A stretch of DNA of 64,000 nt, taken from assembly GCA_028023455.1 (NCBI GenBank), contig JAQFVV010000037.1, positions 1,922,001-1,986,000 on the forward strand, read 5' to 3'. Below the pieces are notes generated by a model that was given only the letters and a program-made list of their open reading frames with translations, searched no databases and had not been told where the DNA came from. This DNA comes from Epiperipatus broadwayi. Taxonomy: Eukaryota > Onychophora > Udeonychophora > Euonychophora > Peripatidae. Shown here piece after piece: positions 33,262 through 43,514 of this stretch. Made by a program: the position numbers and the translations under genes. The stretch's first letter is position 1. Each line of letters starts with the position of its first letter.

Positions 33262-36200
33262 TATATAGAATTGTAGTAAATGAAAGAAGGAACAATTAAA
33301 GATTACAAGATAAATTATTTTAAAATTATCGTATTATTAATATATTTTTAGTAAATATTTATTATTAAACTTTATTTAAATTCAATCAATATCATATATT
33401 AAAAATATAATTATACTTAATACTATAGTCTTAAAGAAATGATTTAAATTAATGTCATTTGTTAAATATTTATTGATTTTAATTATTTTAAATAGAGACA
33501 AAAAAATATTTATTTAAAAGTTATAATAATTGATTTGGTATATTGAGAAAGAGAGGAGCAGACAATCAAGGTAGAGATTCATGAAAAAAAATAAAGTAGG
33601 GAACTGTTTCAATATTTTTTCTCAGTAAAATTATAAAACATTTTAAAAATATTTAAAGTTTTAAACGGTAAAATAATATTTAAAAAGCTGTCTATAAGGA
33701 TATAAAAGATATATTAATTGTTAATATCATGGAGTGAGTTTAAACCAGTTTCTTTATTACGACCTAATTGCAGTCTTGATCATCTACTTATAACTGAAAT
33801 ATCTAAAAGAAAAGCTAAAGTTATTATTTTTATTTGGAATAATCAGGTAAAAGAAAAGACAAGTACATTTTTTTTCAAAGAAAGATATCTGTGTTCAAGT
33901 AAGAAAACATTTGCTTATTTATGTCAAATTAAATATTTTTATTAGTCATATATTAAAAATGAGAAACAAGTCTAAAATCTTTAGAAATAAATTTTTAAAA
34001 CTTGTAAAAGTATTAGTTGAGAACGATAAGTCTAATGAAAATTAATATTCTGTTTGAATTGAAAAATTGATGTGTGATAAATAGCTTGATAAATTTTGAA
34101 GAAGAAACTGTTCAGCATATATTTAGTAATGAATAAAAAAAAGAGGACAGATAAAAGAATTAATATTTCTCATGTTTTAATAGATGAAATCTTATATTAT
34201 TATAAGAAAGGAACAGTGTAAAGGGAAAAGATAACCAAAAAAATCTTTAACTTTTAATAGTAGATGACAATCATGAAGATGATACATTATAATACAGAAA
34301 GTTAAATGAATTTATTCATATGTACTTAAATTTTACGAAATTACTAAGTAAGAGTAAAATGAAGAGATAAGTTGAAGTAAACTTATTGATAAATTAATTA
34401 AACATATTTTGAAGTTTTGTAAAATGGAAAAAATAATGTGAAGATGTATTGAGATTTGTTAAACTCTTTCATTAATGTATTTTTCAAGAGTATAATTATG
34501 TGCATGTAACTTTAAACTAGTCAAGAAGGAAGGATGCGTCCAATTCAGAACTTTAGTCCAGTATGTTTCTAGCCAAAAGAAGATAAGGAAGTACCCAAGC
34601 TCGCGAGGAGTGGTGAACATGTATTGCGTTACCATGATGTTAAACTAGGAATTGAAATGGGTTTTTTTTTTTTAAAAAAAAAGAGAGAAAAAGGATTTTA
34701 ATTTTAAATTTATTATTAATATTTTTTTTGTTTGATATGAAATATAAATGCTAGGTATTATAGTTTAGCAATAATGGAAATAATTTTTATAAGCAATCTG
34801 GTATATAAGGTTAAAAATTATTAACCTTTTTATTATTTATTCTTATTAAAAAGAAAAGAATGAAGAGTATGCTTAAAGATGTGAAGAGAGTATACATGAG
34901 TTTACATGAAAGTGTATATGGAATATAATATTTTAACTTTATATTTTAGCAGGTATATATTTTTTAAAAAATTGAGTGATAAAATGTGTTATAGAAGTAT
35001 TTCAAATTGATTATCATAAAGTATATTTAACAAAGGGAAATGAACTAGTGGCGATAAATAAGAAATTCTATAAAAACAATCTTAAATGTATTATAAAAAG
35101 TAAAAAGTAATGTTATTTATGAGAGTAAGAAAAGAGTGAATGTTAATGTAAAAAAAAAAAATCATGATCTTATTTGTTATATTAAAAAAAAGTATATTGA
35201 TGATGATTAAGGGAGACTATTTGTTTTGGAACATGATCTTAAATGTGGATAGAAAAATATTTAATGGGAAGATTGGATTATATTATTGGTCCAGAGGTAA
35301 TATAACAGATGCTGAAGACACAGTACGGGAAGTTGAGTAGAAATTCCAGGATAGGATATAAAAATATCATCCTGAAGAACTGATTGAATAGTTAAATGGG
35401 ATTAATCTTTGCGATACCCATATAGTTTATTAGAAAGAGATGGGAAGATTTTCTGCAAAGATATGAGTGTAGTGTATACCATGCTTGCTGTATAAGCCAG
35501 GGTAAAATTGGGATAAGATCATTAGGAAAATGATTATCTGCCAAAATGTGACACCTCATAAATAAAGGAAACATCAATCCCTCTATTATGATCTAGTATT
35601 TTTGATAAAATCAGTTTCTTATCTATGAATTTTTCACGTAAATAAGAATATAGTAGGCTTCGGAAGTTGACTAAATATTTTAAGAATTTTAGTTTTTTTT
35701 CCTAAGTTTTGACAGATTAGTTTAAAAGTAGTAAGACCATATACAAAACAAATATTTTATATTTGAATAAAATCTGAATAAATTATTATATGAATAATGA
35801 TACCTGAGATGATAGATAAACAGAAAATATAAGTGAAAGATAGAGAATGAATGTATAAAATGAATAAGATTATACGAAAAAGAATCCTTAATTTCACTAT
35901 TCATTTTAAATACATTATAAATGTTTTTTTTTGTTTTTTGTATCATTAGCACAGCATTGCAATAATTTTTGTTGATAAGATTGTAGTGCAATATTTTTAT
36001 ACAAATCTTGAATATGAAGTATAATTTAAATATTATAATTTAATTAAAATATCTGGAGTTATAAAATATAAGGTAATAGAGAAAGATGAGTAAGAAGATA
36101 TCCATAAGATAACTCATGAATTTAAAACTATTAATAATAGTATGAAAGCATACATGATGGTAATAAGAACAAACTTATTATTTTAAAGAACTAGATAACG

Positions 36201-36271
36201 AATATGGGGTGAAGTTTAAAATGTATAGAATAATCATTATGCCTATCTGTTATGAATGTAAATAATTTTAT
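33262..36271. other. AT-rich intron, possibly ancient LINE debris
   Basis: No confident feature. A short GC-richer patch at about 34530-34640 and a - strand frame around 35392-35577 ending GIAKINPI may be remnants of the LINE family seen at 40.6 kb, but the evidence is too thin to annotate. Confidence 0.35.
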
Positions 36272-36414
36272 TAACTGAAACACAGGCTTGTTATATACCT
36301 GTGTCTATATATGTAATATATAGGGTATATGAGTACAGACTTTCAGACGACCCATCACTCTCCACTCTATCTAATAACACTGATACATTCAAGCACACAT
36401 ATGCTGAAAAGATA

Positions 36415-36475
36415 AATAATCACCAATATATGTATTTCATGCTAAACCAGCAATCATCAGTTGGTCCAGATTATC
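36415..36475 (-). ncRNA. Hammerhead ribozyme fold, family A copy A1
   Basis: On the - strand outer stem I pairs GAUAAUC (36475-36469) with GAUUAUU (36421-36415), 7 bp. There is a UGG bulge, then inner stem I pairs ACCAA with UUGGU (36426-36422). The core CUGAUGA (36460-36454) is followed by stem II UUGCUG-GUU-UAGCAU (36453-36439, U-U at the base), then GAAA (36438-36435). Stem III is 2-3 bp and the triplet AUA ends at 36427. Same fold as A2. All core residues are intact. Confidence 0.78.
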
Positions 36476-37104
36476 ATCTCCCACACATGTATACTATAAA
36501 TGCTCAGATATATATATATTAAGATAGACAATCTTCATACTTTAATGGACAGGCTCCAAACTACTACACACTTCAACCGTCCATCCAATTGAAAATCTGA
36601 TGATGAAATGCTTAAAGGCCACCCTGAGGCCGAGATTCCTGCCACACCCATGTTGACCTAAGGTCAATCTGTACCCCACATGTACAGGACATAATCCATT
36701 TAATACACATGCAAGGATGGGCAGACATCTCTACAATGTAATAACTGAAACACAGGCTTGTTATATACCTGTGTCTATATATGTAATATATAGGGTATAT
36801 GAGCACAGACTTTCAGACCCATCACTCTCCACTCTATCTAATAACACCGATACACTCAAGCACACATATGCTGAAAAGATAAAAAGGGATTATGTCCTGT
36901 ACATGTGGGGTTCAGATTGACCTTAGGTCAACATGGGTGTGACAGGAATTTCGGCCTCAGGGTGGCCTTTGAGCATTTCATCATCAGATTTTCAATTGGA
37001 TGAACGGTTGAAGTGTGTAGCAGTTTGGAGCCTGTCCATTAAAGTATGAAGATTGTCTATCTTAATATATATCGGAGCACTTACAGTATACATGTGTGGG
37101 AGAT

Positions 37105-37165
37105 GATAATCTGGACCAACTGATGATTGCTGGTTTAGCATGAAATATGTATATTGGTGATTATT
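37105..37165 (+). ncRNA. Hammerhead ribozyme fold, family A copy A2
   Basis: Outer stem I pairs GAUAAUC (37105-37111) with GAUUAUU (37159-37165). A UGG bulge (37112-37114) separates it from inner stem I, ACCAA (37115-37119) with UUGGU (37154-37158). Core CUGAUGA (37120-37126), stem II 37127-37141 with loop GUU, GAAA (37142-37145), and cleavage predicted after AUA at 37153. Twelve stem I pairs form exactly around the conserved boxes, which chance would not give. The U-U pair at the base of stem II may lower activity. It lies in sense orientation to the CBP transcript. Confidence 0.8.
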
Positions 37166-37262
37166 TATCTTTTCAGCATATATGTGCTTGAGGGTATCAG
37201 TGTTATTAGATAGAGTGGAGAGTGATGGGTCGTCTTAAAGTGTGCTCATATACCCTATATAT

Positions 37263-38589
37263 AATTTTATTGTAAATTTATAAACTGTTAAAAGATTATT
37301 TTGTTAGTGAATTATTTAACATAAGATGTATAGCTGTTTGTTGTTCATGATTATTGTTGTAAATAAATAAATATTTTAGTTTAAATTTTGTATTAGTAAT
37401 TTCATTGCATTTAAGTCATTTCCATCACAAGGTCATATCAATAAAGGGCATTATCCACATAGAATTATACATAGCATATATTGATTACATGCTTTATCTG
37501 AAGAGTTATATTTAAGAATTTATAATTGACACATTAATTATTAATTGCTTTTAAATTATAACTATATTAAAGAGAGTTTGTAGTACTTCATATTTTTATT
37601 AGATATAAAAGAATCTTGATTTATTTGAAAATTACTCTATACCTATAAAATAGAGAGCGTATAATAGAAATTAATAGTCACATTCTGATTTTGTAATCTC
37701 ATTTTGAAATGTATTTTATATCATAAATTTAGAAGTATTATATTATTTCAGATTACAAGTTACTGACCAAATATATTTTAAGGTTTGTAATTCTGAAGGA
37801 TTGAATTACAAGGGATGAATGCTAAGTAATTAAGAAATGTATTTAACTGAGTTAGACTTTTGTAGATAATAATTGTATAATAAAGCTTTTGATTATGATA
37901 AACGTGAGTATTCTATAGTGATTGTTATTAGTATAATTATGAGGATAAATCTTAGGAAAGTAAATTAAATTATTTAAGTGAAGGTAATTATTATAGTTAA
38001 ATTAATTTTCTAATGGGAGGTTAATCAGTGTTTGCAATAGTAATTGTGATTTTATTTAAATGGTTAGATCCCAATAAAAAATCCTTCTTGCAATTCAATT
38101 ATTTAATTATCAAAATAATTATATTATATTTTAGAATAGAATAATGATCCCGAGGTAGCCATAGGATAGCATTAAGTCTTTTAATTTAATGTAATGTTAG
38201 TTTTAATGTTATTTTGAGATTCTTAAATTATAGAATAGTTAAAGCATTATTTAAATGAAATATTATGTTTGTCATTTTTGTTGTGGAGATTTTCCTAATG
38301 ATTATAATATGATAATAGTAGGAGAATTTTTACAATAGCATTGCCATTGTGGAATGTATTTTATATACTTTTCAATGTTAAAACCTCTATGTTGTAATCG
38401 TCCATAAAGTCTATCTTATGTCTTGATGTATCACAAGTTTCAAGACCCAAAGAGAATCTTATATTTTATTGTTGTTATACGTGATTGTTATTAATGAGCT
38501 AATATCGTAAAGAGTAGAGGTGTATGAAGAACTGTAAGGGAAGGTTATAATATATATAGGGAATTAATACTATGGTTTAATTCATGTGT
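37263..38589. other. AT-rich intron, nothing seen
   Basis: Between hammerhead families A and B. No element recognised. Confidence 0.5.
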
Positions 38590-38820
38590 TAAACTTTCTC
38601 CCTGCCCTCACAACTTTGACACAAACCACTTGATGAAAGTATTGTAATAATTTTTATTAGTTATTCTTTAGATTAGAGATTGTCCATTTAATGAATAATA
38701 TTTCTTTAATGTAATTTTCATACACCACTCGCACAAGATAGGGACTGTTTTCTATCCACTTTTAACAGCTTGTGGATGGATATAATCATAAACATATGAT
38801 CAAAGATTAATGTGGAAAAG

Positions 38821-38890
38821 ATGTATGATCCTCCAAAAAGTATATTTTGAGCTGAACCAGCACTCATCAGTTGGTCCATATCACATGCTC
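38821..38890 (-). ncRNA. Hammerhead fold with altered GAAA box, family B copy B2
   Basis: On the - strand the core CUGAUGA (38870-38864) is intact. Stem II is GUGCUG-GUU-CAGCUC (38863-38849), but the next box is AAAA instead of GAAA (38848-38845), so the essential G12 is lost. Stem I keeps CCAA with UUGG and an outer GUGAU with AUCAU. Expected to be inactive. Confidence 0.6.
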
Positions 38891-39249
38891 TTATACACGT
38901 ATTTTTATCATTGTTCAGTGTATATATATATATATATGTAGATAGAGAACTACTCCTATAGTTTAATTGTATCCAATTTTCTACCTTCACAACTTTGGCA
39001 CAAAAACTTGATGGAAGAATATTAATAATTTTTATTAAGTCATTTTTTAGACTAGAGATTATTCATTTAATGAATATTTCTGAGTGTAATTTTCATCACA
39101 CCATTCTTATGCAAGTATAGTGAAAATTACAATGCAGAAATATTCATTAAATAGATATTTAATCTAAAGAATGATTAATAAAATTATTAATATACTCCCA
39201 TCAAGTGGTTTGTGGTAAAAATTGTGAGGGCAGAATATATGTAAGAGTA

Positions 39250-39306
39250 TGATCTGGGTCAACTGATGAGTGCTCGTTCAGTATGAAATGGACATCTTGG
39301 GGATCA
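39250..39306 (+). ncRNA. Hammerhead ribozyme fold, family B copy B3
   Basis: Outer stem I pairs UGAUC (39250-39254) with GAUCA (39302-39306), and inner stem I pairs UCAA (39259-39262) with UUGG (39297-39300). Core CUGAUGA (39263-39269), stem II GUGCUC-GUU-CAGUAU (39270-39284, with G-U wobbles and a closing mismatch), GAAA (39285-39288). Stem III is 2 bp with a GGAC loop, and the triplet AUC ends at 39296. All core residues are intact. It lies in sense orientation within the CBP intron. Confidence 0.75.
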
Positions 39307-39440
39307 CACATCATTTCTTTATGTCCTTAGTCATATATTTACGTTTTCACCCTCCACAAGATGTAGTGAGGATTACACTACAGAAATATTCATTAAATGG
39401 ATAATCTCTAGTCTAATGAATTACTAACAAATTCTGTAAA

Positions 39441-40450
39441 ATTTCATTGAAAGATTTTTATATATCAATACACAATATTTAGAGAAGAATGAGATTTATA
39501 TTGGATTTCAAAAAATCATTGAATGGGTCATGATAGTAACTTTGCTACACTTGTACTAATTTGATTTAATTTTATTAAATCCATGAAAAAAATTTTTATA
39601 TAATATTTATTACTGATTCTATATTATAAAATGTAATTTATTAAAAAAATCCTTCAACCATATCTGAAAATTTCAAGGGTATTATAAATCTTAGTAAGAA
39701 AAAAACCATTATTTTGAAGTAGTGTATTAATTGTATATTTGTAAAAGTATTATAATATGCATAATCTATACTTATTTGATATTCTGAACATTATTTAAAG
39801 TGCAATATTCCAATGATTTATTATTAGAAATTTGATTTCTAGAGGGAAAATAATATAAAAGTTATGGTTTTTCGTTATAAAAAAAAAGTTTCCATTTCTC
39901 AAAATGTAAAACATTATATTTATTTAAATTAAAGAAAATATATATATATTATAAAACAACTGCAATATTAAAAATATTAAAAATTTATCAAGGTATAATT
40001 GTTTTGCTTATTTTTTCGTAACAAGTTTAAACATTTAAAATTTCATATTTAAAAAAAAATGACATCTAATTACAGATTTATAGTATTTGATAATTAAGTA
40101 AAGTTTGCATTTTTTATGGCAGCAATGTCATTGTACCATTTTATATCTTTTATTTAACTTAGAAACTCAGAAACTATGTTTATTTGTTTAGGATAAATTT
40201 TGTAATCTAGATTTAACGGACTTATATCAAATGGATTTCCTTAAAATTTTGTATATATTAGAAATCAGTGGCAATGCAATATGACAATGAAATATTTCTG
40301 GTTGGTCCTCTGGTTTATTTATTGTATAAGAGTTGGCAGCCAAATTTTGAAAGCTTTATCTATTCAGTAATTTGGATGTGTACGAGAGTGCGGTATAAAT
40401 AAATATTTTTATTTACTGTGCAAATACTAAAAATTTAAAAGTAATTTAAA
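39441..40450. other. AT-rich intron, nothing seen
   Basis: No recognisable element. Confidence 0.5.
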
Positions 40451-41630
40451 TATTCTATAATAAACACTTCTATTTGCCGTGCATTAACAGGGCAAAAAAT
40501 ATTGTTTTCTTCAATCACAATTGGGTTTATTTATTTAATTTGAAATAAAAGCATGAGATGTCCAGAAATTAATTAATTCAATCACTACAGTTCTTAGATG
40601 TGACATTAGACCTTATTAAAAAATATATAACCATTACCAAAAATACTTTTAAAGATAAAATTAAAATATGGGATGCTTAATCTATAATTAATCCTAATAG
40701 CATCCCAACAAAAGGAAACTTGGTCTAACTAATCAAAGAATAATCTAACTCTCAAATACTGGTTCATGGAACCAAAATACCTAGACTTTTTGATAAAAAT
40801 CAACATGCAGGCGATCAGTACCAATTGGTTTCTGGGCATTAGAAGAGGCATCGCTAAAATTGACCCAATCTGCCCTCTTTGCAGGCGTGAGGAAGAGACG
40901 TTTGATTGTCTGATTCACTCCTGTACAGGACTTTGGACTATTAAGAGATTAATATTAGAGGTTAAAATAGACTACTACTTAATAACTTCGATCAAGGACA
41001 GTATCAAAACTAGGATTTTTGCCAATATAAGGCTCTTTATATTTCTCACATATATAATTTGGACCACTCAATGTAAAAAAGTTTTTAACAACACCCCCTC
41101 CAAGAAGGTAAATATCTCATGAGGAAATTAGCTAAGATCAAGAAGAAAGATGAATTACTCACTCCCAGGGGTAGATTCATTGACACATGGAGCCTAATCT
41201 TAATCAATGAAGAGAATTAGAAACAATAAGACAATCCTGTAACAAAGAAAAGAATATAAAACATTCCTCTATCCCTGTAACTATTCCCAAATCCAATAAA
41301 GTTTACAGTACTAATAAAATACTATATTAGTAGTTAACACTATATCAATACACCAGAAGAAAAAATGACCAACAAAAGATTACTGAACATTTGCAGATGG
41401 CAACATACTACCTACCCAGAAATTATTGGGAAATTTTCAAATGAACACTTTAAAATTTGTGTAAACATTGCCTGTGTAACAAAATGCCATTTCTATTGTA
41501 AAAACATCCTTATCTATTGTATTTAATAAATTGTTATTATTGAAAAAAAAAAACCCTAATTGTGGTTGAAGAAAACTATTTTTTGGCTTTTTAGTGCACA
41601 GTAAATAAAAGCTTTTATTATAAAATAATA
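40451..41630. mobile_element. LINE relic enclosed by ~75-bp inverted repeats
   Basis: The left flank (about 40451-40527) and right flank (about 41551-41630) are inverted relative to each other: TTTTCTTCAATCACAATTGG with CCTAATTGTGGTTGAAGAAAA, and TTTGCCGTGCATTAA with the TTAGTGCACAGTAAA region. Between them lies a LINE fragment ending in an A-run (about 41542-41553) that directly abuts the right flank. Most likely the LINE inserted inside an older foldback or MITE-type element. A mobile composite is an alternative. Confidence 0.5.
40620..41122 (+). pseudogene. LINE relic: C-terminal zinc-binding part of a reverse transcriptase
   Basis: Reads MEPKYLDFLIKINMQAISTN, then GIAKIDPICPLCRREEETF, DCLIHSCTGL and FIFLTYIIW. 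The pattern C-x2-C ... ETF ... H ... C is a zf-RVT-type knuckle. Homologous copies lie at 5051-5397 and 42950-43514. The 3' part to about 41553 looks like a 3' UTR with AATAAA-like signals and an A-tail. 5'-truncated: polymerase and endonuclease domains are missing. Upstream of 40766 the frame is interrupted. Confidence 0.65.
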
Positions 41631-42949
41631 TACATACATTATTTGTTTTGCAGACAAGTCATTTGCTAATATCAATTATTTAATTAAAGAACTGTTGATG
41701 AGTTTGGGTTTAATAGCAAAGGTTAATAATTAAGTGCTTACATGGTAGTTACTCTTAAGTAATTATTAATAGCAAAAAATTATAATAATTAAATGCTTTC
41801 TTTAATAAAGTTTACCAAAAATTCATAAATTAGTAAGAAAAAGTATAGGTCTATGAAAATTTTATCACTTTGATTAATACAATCACATGGTTATAATTTA
41901 AAAGCTCATAAATTAATAAAAACATATAGATATTAAAATACTATTTATAACTTTATTTAATACAAATATTAAAATGTTAGAATTACGCCTTATTTAATAC
42001 AAAGCATTAAATATTATTTTGCCTAAATTATTTATAACTTCCATGCATAAATTAATATAAGCAGACAATAAAGCCAATTACTCAAGGCTTTAATAGGATT
42101 GTTAATAACTTAAGGGTTGATTGTTGTTATAACATAAGCAGGTTTTTCTTATGTTTCTACTCTATATTATTTTTGGATGCCACTGATTTGATTTATCAAC
42201 ATTAAAATGATAAATCATTTTCTTTAATCATTATTAACCATTATTAGCATTGTAAATGATTACATATTCTCAAAATGCTGCATTTCAGAGTGAATAAAAC
42301 TCTTTCAGATATTTTTTAGTGATAACTCGATAACTCAAGAGGTTTTCTGGAAAATTAATAGTTTTTTAAAAATATGTGCATTTTTAATAATTAAATGTCT
42401 TCACAATTATTATTAACATGAATAAATGATAGAATTTTTAAAAATCCTATTCATTATAGTTTGGCAACTTTTGTTATGTGGACAAAAGGGCTCTTAAAAT
42501 TTTTTTGACCACTAGATTTTATTATTTTATGAAAAGAAAAAATATATATATAAAAAAAAATATATATATATATTTTATGAAAAGAGTTTGTAATTTATTT
42601 AAGTAACATTTAAAAATTTCATCTTCAGTATTCAAACATTAAAGAAAAAAAAAAACCAGTAAATAAATTAATATAGACATTTTATAATAAATAAAAAGTC
42701 ATTTCAATAAATACCTGTTATATATTAGTCCTAATTAACTTAAGCTTTGTTTCAATTTCTTTTAATCAACCCTTCCCCTAAAGAATTTTTTTTTTATAGA
42801 ATGTGTAGCAAAATAAAACTTGAAATACTGAGGAAATTGGAGTTTTAAAAAACATTTCTATATCACTATGCAATATTTTTAAAAATAGTTCAAATTATGG
42901 GAAAATTTCATTGTACCACTTCGCACAATTCCTAACTTTAATCTTCTCC
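41631..42949. other. AT-rich intron, nothing seen
   Basis: A short (AT)n palindrome at about 42540-42575. Otherwise nothing. Confidence 0.5.
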
Positions 42950-43514
42950 CTTCCAGTTCAAAATACAAATATTGGCAAATATTTACCCTTATTCAAATCC
43001 CTATCTCAAATCATGAAAAGAATACAATACTTAATATAAACAACAAACAACCGATTAAGAAATTTAAATTCTGGTCACTTGAACCTAAGTACTTGGATTT
43101 TCTTATCAAAATAAATGTAGAATTCCTACCTACACTTCATTTTTAGACACAAAAGACATTACAAGAACTTTGATGAACAATGCAGTCTTTGCCATAAAGA
43201 TTCTGAAACTCAATATCATCTTTTCTTTGAATGTGAGGGCCTTGAGAATATATGCAAAGCAATACCAAAACTTTTTAACAAACCCAAATATAATATTAAT
43301 ACCCTATTCTAGACATTCAAACAAAGAATTTTTGCAAACATTCGTGTTATATCCTGTCTGGTGTACCAGATGCAAATTCATGTATGATTGTAATCTTAGA
43401 AGACCCCCGTATACCTGGAATAAACTGGAAACTTTTAAAAAAATAAAGAAAAAACTATCATCCCACGCAATGTTTAAAGATACTTGGTCTCTAATGCATC
43501 ATCTGAAACTATAA
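42950..43514 (+). pseudogene. LINE relic, third copy of the same zinc-binding C-terminus
   Basis: One frame reads FWSLEPKYLDFLIKINVEFL. After a frameshift another gives EQCSLCHKDSETQYHLFFEC, then EGLENICKAIPKLFNK, and a third matching block reads FKQRIFANIRVISCL. Alignment by eye with the 40.6-kb copy (EPKYLDFLIKIN, C-x2-C, ETF/ETQ, RIFANIR) shows a single LINE family. Broken by at least one frameshift and a stop. A 3' UTR with AATAAA-like signals extends to about 43795. Confidence 0.65.

Larger units (their letters stand above)
36272..37262. mobile_element. Hammerhead family A: tandem plus palindromic element
   Basis: In - orientation a 470-bp unit begins at 36272 (TAACTGAAACACAGGCTTG) and a second, partial unit begins at 36742 with the same sequence. 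At about 36881-36884 the orientation flips, and 36885-37262 is the reverse complement of about 36308-36698. Arms are nearly identical by eye, so this is the youngest hammerhead locus here. Short open frames over it are low in evidence and conflict with the repeat structure. Head-to-tail units with one ribozyme each resemble retrozymes. Confidence 0.8.
38590..39440. mobile_element. Hammerhead family B: tandem plus palindromic element
   Basis: - orientation part (38590-39117): the block CAACTTTG at 38611 recurs at 38990, giving a 379-bp head-to-tail period with one hammerhead per unit. At about 39117 the orientation flips. The + orientation part (39119-39440) carries GAAATATTCATTAAAT at two places about 246 bp apart, implying an internally deleted unit. 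Shared landmarks are CATCAAGTGGTTTGTG, CCACAAGAT and the hammerhead. No ORF. Confidence 0.75.

Noticed and set aside
35392-35577. - strand frame ending GIAKINPI, similar to GIAKIDPI of the LINE at 40.6 kb
   Set aside because: Only eight residues match and no zinc-binding cysteines follow; too little to annotate as a LINE.
36595-36650. CTGATGATGAAATGC followed by a GGCC...GGCC hairpin and, in the other arm, GAAA, as a second ribozyme on the antisense strand of family A
   Set aside because: Thirteen unpaired bases separate the CUGAUGA box from the hairpin, and stem I does not pair, so it does not form a hammerhead.
36301-36920. Open frames over the family A element (73 and 67 residues)
   Set aside because: They lie on the strand opposite to the ribozyme of that arm, repeat because the DNA repeats, and resemble no protein.
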